Shown here in pieces: positions 29,725-38,467 of a stretch of 64,000 nucleotides of DNA (its first letter is position 1; each line of letters begins with the position of its first letter). The notes below the pieces were generated by a model. The model did no database searches and was not told where the DNA came from. It was given only the letters and a program-made list of their open reading frames with translations. Source of the DNA: an uncultured Roseibium sp. (GTDB taxonomy: Bacteria > Pseudomonadota > Alphaproteobacteria > Rhizobiales > Stappiaceae). Position numbers and translations under genes: made by a program. The stretch covers positions 3,198,001 to 3,262,000 of the forward strand of contig NZ_OY769915.1 of NCBI RefSeq assembly GCF_963669205.1, given 5' to 3'.

Positions 29725-31353
29725 CTAGACCAGACGGCTCTGCTGCAGCGCCGCACCGATAAAGGACGCGAACAGCGGATGCGGCTCGAACGGCCGCGAT
29801 TTCAGTTCGGGATGATACTGCACGCCGATAAACCAGGGATGGTCCTCGATCTCCACCGTTTCGGGAAGAACACCGTCGGGAGAGGTCCCGGCGAATATGA
29901 GGCCGCAGTCTTCGAGCTGGCTGCGATAGCCGATATTGACCTCATATCTGTGCCGGTGACGTTCAGATACGCTTGTTTCGCCGTAAATTTCGGCGATCTT
30001 CGACCCCGGCTTCAATGTGGCCGGGTAAGCGCCAAGCCGCATCGTTCCGCCAAGATCGCCGTCTTCGTTGCGAAGTTCTCTCTCGTTACCCTTGGTCCAT
30101 TCCGTCATCAGTCCGACAACCGGTTCGCTGCTCGGACCGAATTCGGTGGAATTGGCCTCCGTGATCCCGGCCATGTTGCGCGCCGCTTCAAGCACCGCCA
30201 TCTGCATGCCGAAGCAGATCCCGAAGTAAGGTATCTTGCGGTTGCGGGCGAAATTCGCGGCGGCGATCTTGCCTTCCGCTCCGCGCTCCCCGAAACCGCC
30301 GGGCACGAGGATGCCGTGAACGCCTTCCAGATAGGGGCTGGGATCCTCCTTCTCGAAGGTTTCCGATTCGATCCACTCCAGATTGACCTTCACCCGATTC
30401 GCGATGCCGCCATGCACCAGCGCTTCGATCAGGGACTTGTAGGCGTCTTTCAGCACGGTGTATTTGCCGACGATCGCGATCTTCACCTCTCCCTCGGGAT
30501 TGGCAACAGCCTGCGAAATCTCCTGCCAGCGCTGCAGCACCGGCGCCGGGGCGCCCGTCAACCCGAAGGCCGCGAGGACTTCGTCGTCGAGCCCTTCCTG
30601 ATGGTAGGCGATCGGCACGTCATAGATCGACTTCACGTCGTAAGCCGGAATGACGGCACTCTCGCGCACATTACAGAACAGAGAGAGCTTTCGCTTTTCC
30701 GTCTCGGGGATCGGACGGTCACAGCGGATCATGAGAATGTCGGGCTGGATCCCGATCGACCGCAGTTCCTTGACCGAGTGCTGGGTCGGCTTTGTCTTCA
30801 TCTCCCCGGCACTCGGAATGTAAGGCATCAGCGTCAGGTGGACGTAAACCACATCCCCGCGCGGAAGATCGTTGCCGAGCTGGCGGATCGCCTCGAAAAA
30901 CGGCAGACCTTCGATGTCGCCGACGGTACCGCCGATCTCGACGAGAACGAAATCATAGCCGTCGTTTCCATCGAGGACGAAGTTCTTGATCGCGTCGGTC
31001 ACGTGCGGAATGACCTGCACCGTGCCGCCGAGATAGTCGCCCCGCCGCTCCTTGGCGATGATGTTCTGGTAGATCCGGCCCGTCGTGATGTTGTCCTGCT
31101 GATTGGCAGGCCGCCCGGTGAACCGTTCGTAGTGACCCAGGTCCAGATCGGTCTCCGCCCCGTCGTCAGTGACGAAGCATTCGCCGTGCTGATAAGGGCT
31201 CATGGTGCCCGGGTCCACATTCAGGTAGGGGTCGAGCTTACGTAGTCGAACCTTGTATCCGCGCGCCTGGAGCAAAGCACCCAGAGCCGCTGAAGCAAGA
31301 CCTTTTCCAAGCGAGGAGACCACGCCGCCGGTAATGAAAATATATCGCGCCAT
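29725..31353 (-). CDS. pyrG: CTP synthase
   Basis: Makes CTP from UTP, ATP and glutamine. The product has 542 residues from the ATG at 31353, whose protein opens MARYIFITGGVVSSLGKG as in all CTP synthases; an upstream ATG at 31392 would add 13 unrelated residues. The synthase domain (about 1-270) includes the P-loop and LDPYLNVDPGTMSPYQHGE. The glutaminase domain carries ILVPGGFGERG and the nucleophile Cys in YFGICFGMQMAV. It is followed closely by the VOC gene and preceded by a terminator that separates it from secG. Confidence 0.97.
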   Translation of the reverse strand: MARYIFITGGVVSSLGKGLASAALGALLQARGYKVRLRKLDPYLNVDPGTMSPYQHGECFVTDDGAETDLDLGHYERFTGRPANQQDNITTGRIYQNIIAKERRGDYLGGTVQVIPHVTDAIKNFVLDGNDGYDFVLVEIGGTVGDIEGLPFFEAIRQLGNDLPRGDVVYVHLTLMPYIPSAGEMKTKPTQHSVKELRSIGIQPDILMIRCDRPIPETEKRKLSLFCNVRESAVIPAYDVKSIYDVPIAYHQEGLDDEVLAAFGLTGAPAPVLQRWQEISQAVANPEGEVKIAIVGKYTVLKDAYKSLIEALVHGGIANRVKVNLEWIESETFEKEDPSPYLEGVHGILVPGGFGERGAEGKIAAANFARNRKIPYFGICFGMQMAVLEAARNMAGITEANSTEFGPSSEPVVGLMTEWTKGNERELRNEDGDLGGTMRLGAYPATLKPGSKIAEIYGETSVSERHRHRYEVNIGYRSQLEDCGLIFAGTSPDGVLPETVEIEDHPWFIGVQYHPELKSRPFEPHPLFASFIGAALQQSRLV

Positions 31354-31421
31354 GGACCAATACCATATCCTTGCCGGGAGCCGTTTGGCCACTCGGGAGT
31401 TGCGTTCTCAACACATAAAAA

Positions 31422-31447
31422 TGCCCTGCGAACGAAGCCGCAGGGCA
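31422..31447 (-). terminator. Rho-independent terminator of secG
   Basis: A perfect 9-bp stem TGCCCTGCG / CGCAGGGCA has an 8-base loop, with TTTTTATGTG following on the minus strand. It lies 26 bases past the secG stop and before pyrG, so pyrG probably has its own promoter or relies on read-through. Confidence 0.8.
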
Positions 31448-31473
31448 GTTGTCTTTGGAAGCGGCCGAAGCCT

Positions 31474-31851
31474 CTATTGTGCGGCCGGCACCTGCGGACC
31501 CGAAGGCTCGCCCTGGGGTCTCAGCTGATCCAGGATACCGCCTGAACCGCTCGGAGCACCGTCCACCGGTGCGCCATCCGTCGACGCCGGTGCGGCATCG
31601 AGGATTGAACTGGGGGCCTCTTCATTCTGGGCGATGAGGCTCAGCGTCAGAGATGTCGCGAAAAAAGCGACCGCCAGGACAGCGGTTGCGCGCGTCAGCA
31701 CATTGGCTGTTCCGCGGCTGGACATGAGGCCGCCGCCGCCACCGCCGCCGCCGCCAATACCTAGCGCGCCGCCTTCAGAGCGCTGCAGGAGGACAACAAG
31801 CACCAGGGCCAACACGACCATAAGGTGGATAACGATGACTACGGTTTCCAT
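31474..31851 (-). CDS. secG: Preprotein translocase subunit SecG
   Basis: Small inner-membrane subunit of the SecYEG protein-export channel, 125 residues. Two membrane segments are visible (about 3-21, TVVIVIHLMVVLALVLVVLL, and about 55-74, AVLAVAFFATSLTLSLIA). Between them is the family motif LQRSEGGALG, followed by an unusually long glycine run of nine or more residues before LMSSRGTANVLTRAT. The C-terminal tail is rich in Ala, Pro, Ser and Gly. The gene lies between tpiA and pyrG, all on the minus strand, an order common in Hyphomicrobiales. Confidence 0.92.
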   Translation of the reverse strand: METVVIVIHLMVVLALVLVVLLQRSEGGALGIGGGGGGGGGLMSSRGTANVLTRATAVLAVAFFATSLTLSLIAQNEEAPSSILDAAPASTDGAPVDGAPSGSGGILDQLRPQGEPSGPQVPAAQ

Positions 31852-31961
31852 CGAATGCCATTCTATCTGAATTTCAGGTTTGGCGGCCTTCTACACCAGT
31901 CGGCGCGCGCTTTCTACCCTTCAATTGCGACTTCGCGATCAAAGCTTCAAGTCTGAAGTGG

Positions 31962-32720
31962 TCAGGAATATGCGCCAATGATGCTGAGAAAATCGTCGGC
32001 TTTCAGACTTGCCCCCCCGACAAGCGCTCCGTTTACATTGCTGACGGACATGAGTTCAGCCGCATTTGCCGGTTTGACGGACCCGCCGTAGAGCAGCTTC
32101 ATAGTGCTCCCCTCACCGCCGAGCCGCTCCGTCAGCGTTTCCCGCATGGCGGTGTGCATTTCCTCGACATCGCCGGTCGTCGGCGTGAGTCCGGTGCCGA
32201 TTGCCCAGACGGGCTCATAGGCGATGACGCTGTTTTCCGCTGTCGCACCGTCGGGCACGGACCCCGCCAACTGCGTCCTGACGACATCCAGCGCCTTGCC
32301 TGCCTTGCGTTCAGCCTCCGTTTCACCGACACAAATGATCGCCGTCAGGCCCGCCCGCCAGGCAGCCTGCGCCTTTGCGTTCACATCGCCATCGGTTTCA
32401 CCATGATCCGTCCGGCGCTCGGAGTGCCCGACGATCACCGCTCTTGCGCCTGCATCCTTGAGCATCTCGGCGGAAATGTCTCCCGTGTGTGCGCCGGATG
32501 CCGCCGGATGACAATCCTGCCCGCCGATGCCCGGCGCGCCTTTTCCCGAGATCTCCGCAAGCGCGGCGACAAGTGTTGCCGGCGCACAGATCATCGTGTC
32601 GACCGCATCGGCCATCTCGTCGCCCAGACCGGCTTTCATCTTGTGGAATTCGGCGAGGCTGGCGCGCAGTCCGTTCATTTTCCAGTTGCCGGCCACAAGC
32701 GGCTTGATCTTGGCGCTCAT
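31962..32720 (-). CDS. tpiA: Triosephosphate isomerase
   Basis: Interconverts dihydroxyacetone phosphate and glyceraldehyde-3-phosphate. The product has 252 residues from the ATG at 32720 (MSAKIKPLVAGNWKMNG). The longer open frame to 32861 has no family support. Active-site residues are seen: Lys in GNWKMNG, His in AVIVGHSERR, Glu in AYEPVWAIGTG, and the phosphate loop LYGGSVKPANA. It is divergent from ppiD across 230 bases and followed by secG. Confidence 0.96.
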   Translation of the reverse strand: MSAKIKPLVAGNWKMNGLRASLAEFHKMKAGLGDEMADAVDTMICAPATLVAALAEISGKGAPGIGGQDCHPAASGAHTGDISAEMLKDAGARAVIVGHSERRTDHGETDGDVNAKAQAAWRAGLTAIICVGETEAERKAGKALDVVRTQLAGSVPDGATAENSVIAYEPVWAIGTGLTPTTGDVEEMHTAMRETLTERLGGEGSTMKLLYGGSVKPANAAELMSVSNVNGALVGGASLKADDFLSIIGAYS

Positions 32721-32950
32721 CTGTTTTCGTCTCCCAGATACCCGATGGTTGGACTGGCGCTTATAGAGCAGATGCGCCACCGCGTTGCAATCACCTTGGT
32801 TTGAGGATCTCTCTTTCTTCTCCGAAGTTTGTTCCCGACCGTCTTGCGAGGAAGCCGCCACCTCATTATGATCCGCCCGCCCCGGTCACAGCGGCCTGGT
32901 AAAGCGCCGGCTGGAACGGCCTTGGACAAAAAAATAAAACGGAAGTCTTC

Positions 32951-34840
32951 ATGCTTGACTCACTGCGCAAAGGCGCCGGCACCTGGGTTGCCAAACTGTT
33001 TATCGCATTGCTGATTTTTAGTTTCGCCATCTGGGGCGTCACTGACTTCCTGCAAGGCTTCGGCCAGAACACCGCGGCCAAGGTCGGTGACACGGAAGTG
33101 AGCATATTCGAGTTCGACCGGACTTACCGTCAGGACCTCAACCGGCTCGCCCAGCAATTCGGCCGGCCGCTTACGGCCGAAGAAGGCGCAGCCCTCGGCG
33201 TCCCGCAGCAGGCTCTCGGAAGATTGATCGCGGAAGCGGCCCTGAGCAATACGGCTCAGGACCTGAAACTCGGCGTATCCGATCAGCGTCTCGCAACGTT
33301 GATCCAGTCGGATCCCGCCTTTCGCGGTGCGAGCGGACGGTACGAGCGCGCCAGGCTCGATCAGGTCCTGCGCGCCTACGGCTACCAGGAAGATGAATAT
33401 GTCGTGCAGCGGCGGCATACGGCCGAACGAAACCAGCTCTCCGAGGGCATCGCCGGCAGCCTGAGAGCTCCGGCCAGTTACCTCGAGGCCCTGTCCGCCT
33501 ACCAGTTCGAGACGCGGACTGCCGACTATGTCCTTCTGACGGACGAAACCATCGGAGCGATCGAAGATCCGACGGACCCGGCCCTGACGTCCTTCTACGA
33601 TGAAAACAAATCGGATTTCCGCGCGCCGGAATACCGGGAAATCAAGATCCTTTCCCTGACGCCTGAAACGGTTGCAAGACCCGATGACATCGCCGAGGAG
33701 GATGCCCGCTACGAATACGAGCAGCGTGCGGAACAGTATTTCCAGCCCGAGCGGCGCAAGGTGCGCCAGATGTCGTTTCCCTCCAGCGAAGCTGCACAGG
33801 AAGCAGCCGTGGAGATCGAAGGCGGCAAAACCTTCGAAGACCTGATGACCGAGCGCGGACTGAGCAACAATGATGTCACGCTCGGCACGATGGCCAAGGA
33901 CGACTTTCTTGATGAAACGCTCGGCGGCACGGCGTTCTCGCTTGGTGAAGGTGAAACCAGCGGCGCGGTGGAAGGCCGGTTTTCGACAGTCATATTGAAT
34001 GTCGAGGAGGTCTTGCCGGAGAGCACGCGCCCCTACGATGAAGTCAAGGACGCGATTATCCAGGATCTCGCGGCTGAACAGGCCGAACGCGAAATCCTGG
34101 ACATGCTCGACGAGGTGGAAGACGCGCGCGCCGGCGGAGCCCTGCTCGACGAAGTCGGGGAGCGTTTCTCTCTCCCGGTCGAAACACTTTCCGCCTTTGA
34201 TCAGTCCGGCAAGTCGGCGTCCGGTGACGATGTTGAGCTTCCCGAAGCCGAAGGCCTCCTCGCCGCCGTGTTTGAAAGCGACGTCGGACTTGAAAACGAT
34301 GTGCTGCCTTTCGGAGATCAGGGATTTCTCTGGTACGAAGTCGACAACGTGATCCCGGAACGTGACCAGGCTCTCGACGAGGTGCGTGAACAGGTCATCA
34401 CGGCCTGGAAGGCCGACCAGTTGAATACCCGCCTGAGTGAAAGGGCCGCGGAGATCCAGGCAAGGCTCGAAGGGGGCACACCCCTGGAAACGCTGGCAGG
34501 TGAAGCGGAACTTGAAGTCAAGCGTGCCGAGAACCTGGCCCGGAACGCACCGGCAGGCGACTTCGGTCCGGACGCCGTGACGGCAGTGTTCGGCGGCCCG
34601 GTCGGCACCAGTGCGGTTGCAACGTCTGCGGGCGGACAGAGGATCGTCTTCAAGGTGGCCGACGTGTCGGTCCCCGACTTCGACGCAACCTCTTCTGCCA
34701 ACGCCACGCTCAATGACCAGCTGTCGCAGCAGATGAGCGACTCGCTCCTTGGACAGTTCATCACGGACCGCCAGAACGCCGCAGGGGTTGAGGTCAACGA
34801 AGTGGGTATTTCGCAGGCGATCGGTCTGAACCCGCAGTGA
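32951..34840 (+). CDS. ppiD: PpiD-like periplasmic peptidyl-prolyl isomerase / chaperone
   Basis: Membrane-anchored periplasmic folding factor of 629 residues. One N-terminal membrane segment (about 15-36, LFIALLIFSFAIWGVTDFLQG) is followed by a SurA/PpiD N-terminal chaperone domain (about 45-200) with DTEVSIFEFDRTYRQDLNRL. A parvulin-like domain sits in the middle (about 265-370), where KTFEDLMTERGLSNNDVTLG and GTAFSLGEGETSGAVEGRF fit the fold. The C-terminal half is helical. PpiD assists outer-membrane protein folding at the Sec exit; whether this parvulin domain is active is not clear. It heads the trpD-trpC-moaC-moeA run, 24 bases before trpD. Confidence 0.88.
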   Translation: MLDSLRKGAGTWVAKLFIALLIFSFAIWGVTDFLQGFGQNTAAKVGDTEVSIFEFDRTYRQDLNRLAQQFGRPLTAEEGAALGVPQQALGRLIAEAALSNTAQDLKLGVSDQRLATLIQSDPAFRGASGRYERARLDQVLRAYGYQEDEYVVQRRHTAERNQLSEGIAGSLRAPASYLEALSAYQFETRTADYVLLTDETIGAIEDPTDPALTSFYDENKSDFRAPEYREIKILSLTPETVARPDDIAEEDARYEYEQRAEQYFQPERRKVRQMSFPSSEAAQEAAVEIEGGKTFEDLMTERGLSNNDVTLGTMAKDDFLDETLGGTAFSLGEGETSGAVEGRFSTVILNVEEVLPESTRPYDEVKDAIIQDLAAEQAEREILDMLDEVEDARAGGALLDEVGERFSLPVETLSAFDQSGKSASGDDVELPEAEGLLAAVFESDVGLENDVLPFGDQGFLWYEVDNVIPERDQALDEVREQVITAWKADQLNTRLSERAAEIQARLEGGTPLETLAGEAELEVKRAENLARNAPAGDFGPDAVTAVFGGPVGTSAVATSAGGQRIVFKVADVSVPDFDATSSANATLNDQLSQQMSDSLLGQFITDRQNAAGVEVNEVGISQAIGLNPQ

Positions 34841-34864
34841 CATGACCCGGAACGGACGACGATC

Positions 34865-35878
34865 ATGACCACATTCAAGGAATTCATAGCCAAGGTCGCT
34901 GATGGTCAGACGCTGACCCCGGAGGAAGCCCGACAGGCCTTCGACGTCATCCTGTCGGGGTCTGCCACGCCCTCTCAGCTGGGCGGATTTCTGATGGCCC
35001 TGCGCGTACGTGGCGAGAGCACCGCGGAGGTGACCGGTGCGGTCGCGACAATGCGCTCCAAAATGCTGACGGTCGATGCCCCGGCCGATGCCATTGACAT
35101 CGTCGGCACCGGTGGTGACAGCTCCGGTAGCTACAATATCTCGACCTGCACGGCGATCGTTGTCGCCGGCTGCGGCGTCCCGGTCGCAAAACACGGCAAC
35201 CGGTCTTTGTCTTCCAAATCGGGAGCGGCAGAAGCCCTCTCCGAACTCGGCGTGAATATCGACATTGCGCCGAAGAAGATCTCCGACTGCATACGCAAGG
35301 CCGGGATCGGCTTCATGTTCGCACCGCTCCATCATGCGGCCATGAAGCACGTCGGCCCGACGCGAATGGAACTCGGCACGCGGACGATCTTCAACCTTCT
35401 TGGCCCCCTGTCGAACCCGGCAGGCGTGAAGCGGCAGATGGTCGGCGTTTTCGCGAAGAAATGGCTCGATCCGGTGGCTCATGCGTTGAAGGAACTAGGC
35501 TCGGAAAAAGCATGGATCGTTCACGGCTCGGACGGAATGGACGAAATCACCACGACCGGCCCGACCCATGTCTGCGAACTCAAGGACGGGTCCGTGAACA
35601 CATTCGAGATTTCGCCAAAGGATGCGGGGCTACCCACGGCAAGGGCCGAAGACCTGAAAGGCGGACTGCCGGCCGAAAACGCCAGAGCGCTGCGGGAGGT
35701 CCTTGCCGGCGCCAGGAACGCCTATCGCGACATCGTCCTGTTCAATTCAGCAGCGTCCCTCATGGTGGCCGACAAGGCACGGGACCTGAAGGAAGGTGTT
35801 GAAATGGCGGCAGCAAGCATTGACGACGGAACGTCTGCCGACACGCTTGAGAAGCTTGTCGCGGCATCGAACGGATAG
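34865..35878 (+). CDS. trpD: Anthranilate phosphoribosyltransferase
   Basis: Second step of tryptophan synthesis: joins anthranilate to PRPP. The product has 337 residues. The PRPP-binding loop is DIVGTGGDSSGSYNISTC (about 78-95), and the neighbouring KHGNRSLSSKSGAAEALSEL is also typical. GPTRMELGTRTIFNLLGPL is the conserved mid-protein motif. It is followed by trpC after 4 bases, so the two are surely co-transcribed. No trp leader peptide is seen upstream. Confidence 0.96.
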   Translation: MTTFKEFIAKVADGQTLTPEEARQAFDVILSGSATPSQLGGFLMALRVRGESTAEVTGAVATMRSKMLTVDAPADAIDIVGTGGDSSGSYNISTCTAIVVAGCGVPVAKHGNRSLSSKSGAAEALSELGVNIDIAPKKISDCIRKAGIGFMFAPLHHAAMKHVGPTRMELGTRTIFNLLGPLSNPAGVKRQMVGVFAKKWLDPVAHALKELGSEKAWIVHGSDGMDEITTTGPTHVCELKDGSVNTFEISPKDAGLPTARAEDLKGGLPAENARALREVLAGARNAYRDIVLFNSAASLMVADKARDLKEGVEMAAASIDDGTSADTLEKLVAASNG

Positions 35879-35882
35879 AATC

Positions 35883-36695
35883 ATGTCTGACATCCTTCAG
35901 AAAATAGAAGCCTACAAGCGGGAGGAGATCGCCACCGCCAAGGCTGCCGTATCTCTTGAGGTTCTCAAGGGCCGGATTGCCGATCAGGCGCCGCCGCGCG
36001 GCTTTCAGGCTGCGATCGAGGCAAAGCATGCCGCCGGAGATTATGCGCTGATTGCGGAAATCAAGAAGGCGAGCCCCTCCAAGGGCCTGATCCGGGAAGA
36101 CTTTGATCCGCCGCTCCTTGCAAGGGCCTATGAAGACGGCGGGGCCGCGTGCCTGTCCGTCCTGACGGATGCGCCGTCCTTCCAGGGAAAGCCCGAATTC
36201 CTGACTGCGGCCCGGGCGGCAGTGTCCTTGCCCGCGTTGCGCAAGGATTTCCTCTACGACCCGTATCAGGTTTACGAAGCACGAGCATGGGGCGGAGACT
36301 GTATCCTGATCATTCTGGCCGCCGTTGACGACGACACCGCGCGGAAGCTGGAGGAAACGGCGTTCAACCTGGACATGGACGTCCTTCTCGAGGTTCACAA
36401 CCTGGAAGAGCTTGAACGCGCGCTCAAGCTGTCGTCGCGTCTGGTCGGCATCAACAACCGGGACCTGAAGACCTTCGAAACCAGGCTCGAGACGAGCGAG
36501 GACCTCGCCCCGCAAGTGCCTGGCGACCGCATTGTGGTCGGAGAATCGGGCCTGTTCACGCCCGGCGATCTCGCACGCATGAACAAGGTCGGAATCTCGA
36601 CGTTCCTGATCGGCGAAAGCCTGATGCGCCAGAGTGACGTCGCCAGTGCCACCCGCAACCTGCTCGCCCGCACACCCGTTTCCGCGGCGGTCTGA
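35883..36695 (+). CDS. trpC: Indole-3-glycerol-phosphate synthase
   Basis: Ring closure step of tryptophan synthesis, a TIM-barrel enzyme of 270 residues from the ATG at 35883. An open frame extends back into trpD but has no family support. Active-site features are IAEIKKASPSKGLIREDFDP (catalytic Lys and phosphate site), FLYDPYQVYEARAWGGDCIL, and the loop LVGINNRDLKTFET. A second phosphate site is VVGESGLFTPGDLARM. It is followed by moaC after 6 bases. Confidence 0.96.
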   Translation: MSDILQKIEAYKREEIATAKAAVSLEVLKGRIADQAPPRGFQAAIEAKHAAGDYALIAEIKKASPSKGLIREDFDPPLLARAYEDGGAACLSVLTDAPSFQGKPEFLTAARAAVSLPALRKDFLYDPYQVYEARAWGGDCILIILAAVDDDTARKLEETAFNLDMDVLLEVHNLEELERALKLSSRLVGINNRDLKTFETRLETSEDLAPQVPGDRIVVGESGLFTPGDLARMNKVGISTFLIGESLMRQSDVASATRNLLARTPVSAAV

Positions 36696-36701
36696 GGCCT
36701 C

Positions 36702-37214
36702 ATGTCCGAGCAAGATCAGAAACTCACGCATCTGGATGAAGCGGGTGCCGCCAACATGGTCGACGTGTCGCAAAAGGAAAGCACGCACAGGATCGCTGTT
36801 GCGCGCGGATCGGTCACAATGCGCGCCGAGACCCTTGACCTCATCCGGTCCGGCAATGCCAAGAAGGGCGACGTGATCGGAACCGCAAGGATTGCGGGCA
36901 TTCTCGCGGCCAAGAAGACGCACGAGTTGATACCGCTCTGTCATCCCCTGATGCTGTCCAAGGTCAAGGTGGACATCGAACCCGACGACACGCTGCCCGG
37001 CCTAGTCGTGACGGCAATCACCAAGGTCAGCGGACAGACCGGTGTTGAAATGGAAGCGCTGACGGCCTGTTCGCTCACCTGCCTGACGATCTATGACATG
37101 GCCAAGGCCGTCGATCGCGGCATGGTCATCGGCGACATTCGCCTCGTGGAGAAGGCCGGCGGTAAATCCGGGCACTGGACGCTCGAAAGAGACGGCAGCG
37201 AAGGCGGAACCTGA
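36702..37214 (+). CDS. moaC: Cyclic pyranopterin monophosphate synthase MoaC
   Basis: Converts the MoaA product to cyclic pyranopterin monophosphate in molybdenum cofactor synthesis. The product has 170 residues. Typical motifs are KKTHELIPLCHPLMLSKV, VSGQTGVEMEALTACS and LTIYDMAKAVDRGM. The stop overlaps the moeA start by one base (TGATG), so the pair is translationally coupled. Molybdenum cofactor would be needed by the CoxL-type enzyme encoded further on. Confidence 0.96.
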   Translation: MSEQDQKLTHLDEAGAANMVDVSQKESTHRIAVARGSVTMRAETLDLIRSGNAKKGDVIGTARIAGILAAKKTHELIPLCHPLMLSKVKVDIEPDDTLPGLVVTAITKVSGQTGVEMEALTACSLTCLTIYDMAKAVDRGMVIGDIRLVEKAGGKSGHWTLERDGSEGGT

Positions 37215-38419
37215 TGAGTCTCATGCCGGTTGCCGAGGCGCTGGAAAAGCTTCTCTCGGGTGTTGATACGCTGGAAACCGAGTTCGCAGCGCTCGAACGG
37301 GCAAACGACCGGACCCTTGCCGAGAACCTCGTATCGAAACGGACGCAGCCGCCTTTCGCAGCCTCGGCAATGGACGGGTACGCCGTGCGCCATCAGGACG
37401 TCGCTGACGGCGGTGCAGTGCTCGACGTCATCGGTGAAGCACCTGCAGGCCATGGCTATTCGGGCAAGGTCGAAAAGGGTCAGACCGTTCGCATCTTCAC
37501 CGGCGCACCGCTGCCCGATGGCGCCGACACGATCCTCATCCAGGAAAATGCGCAGCGGCAAGCCGACCGCATTTCCGTTCTTGAGATCCCTCCGCAAGGT
37601 GCATATGTCCGCCCTGCAGGGCTCGACTTTCAGAAGGACCAGGTCCTTCTTGAACCTCCGCTCAAGCTGACCTATCGCCAACTGGCGCTTGCAGCCGCAA
37701 TGAACCATCCCGAACTGCCGGTCGTGAGGCGGCCGAGCGTCGCGATCCTTGCGACCGGCGACGAGCTTGTGCGTCCGGGCACGGACCCCGGTCCGGACCA
37801 GATCATAGCGTCCAACCATGCAGGAATTGCCGGACTTGTCGAGGATTGCGGCGGTCTGCCCCTCGACCTCGGCATCTCGCCGGATGACCCTGTCGAACTT
37901 GCGCATCACGTGCGCAGGGCAATCACCGAAAAGGCAGACATTCTGGTGACCCTCGGCGGAGCTTCGGTCGGTGATCACGATCTGGTCCAGGACGTTCTCG
38001 GCCGGGAAGGAATGGACCTTGCCTTCTGGCGCATCGCCATGCGTCCGGGCAAGCCGCTGATGGCTGGCAGGCTCGGAAGCACCAGGGTGCTCGGACTTCC
38101 AGGCAATCCCGTTTCAAGCCTTGTCTGCGGATTGCTGTTTCTCAAGCCCCTGATCCACAGGATGCTGGGGTCCTCGTCCGGTGCAACAGCTCCAAGACCG
38201 GCGGTCCTGGGCGGCGACCTGCCCGAAAACGACCGGCGCCAGGACTATGTTCGCTCCACATTGCACGAGGACGCTGACGGACGGCTAGTGGCAACGCCGT
38301 TTTCCAAGCAGGACAGTTCCATGCTCGCCCTGTTGGCAAAGTCCGGCGCATTGATCGTCAGGCCGCCGCATGCCCCGGCACTGAAGGCGGGGTCAGCCGT
38401 GGACGTGCTGGTGCTCTGA
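37214..38419 (+). CDS. moeA: Molybdopterin molybdotransferase MoeA
   Basis: Inserts molybdate into adenylylated molybdopterin. The product has 401 residues. The family-typical AMDGYAVR (about 55-62) and GAPLPDGADTILIQEN are present. The MogA-like domain shows ILATGDELVRPGTDPGPDQI, VTLGGASVGDHDLVQDV and RPGKPLMAGRLG. It is the last gene of the ppiD-moeA run and ends beside a terminator. In many alphaproteobacteria lexA follows moeA directly; here about 18 kb intervene. Confidence 0.95.
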   Translation: MSLMPVAEALEKLLSGVDTLETEFAALERANDRTLAENLVSKRTQPPFAASAMDGYAVRHQDVADGGAVLDVIGEAPAGHGYSGKVEKGQTVRIFTGAPLPDGADTILIQENAQRQADRISVLEIPPQGAYVRPAGLDFQKDQVLLEPPLKLTYRQLALAAAMNHPELPVVRRPSVAILATGDELVRPGTDPGPDQIIASNHAGIAGLVEDCGGLPLDLGISPDDPVELAHHVRRAITEKADILVTLGGASVGDHDLVQDVLGREGMDLAFWRIAMRPGKPLMAGRLGSTRVLGLPGNPVSSLVCGLLFLKPLIHRMLGSSSGATAPRPAVLGGDLPENDRRQDYVRSTLHEDADGRLVATPFSKQDSSMLALLAKSGALIVRPPHAPALKAGSAVDVLVL

Positions 38420-38420
38420 C

Positions 38421-38450
38421 AAAAAAGGGAGGCCGGTCCGCCTCTCCTTG
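38421..38450 (-). terminator. Terminator between moeA and the type I secretion genes
   Basis: Stem AAGGGAGGC / GCCTCTCCTT (38425-38449, one bulge) with a 6-base loop, followed by TTTTTT on the minus strand. It lies 18 bases past the stop of the hlyD-like gene, which it best serves. Confidence 0.75.
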
Positions 38451-38467
38451 AACCTGACGATAAGCTG

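Noticed and set aside
32960..35482. 840-codon open frame on the minus strand across ppiD and trpD
   Set aside because: It is antisense to two clear genes, is rich in Arg, His and Gly, has no family features, and reflects the absence of certain codons in the real genes.
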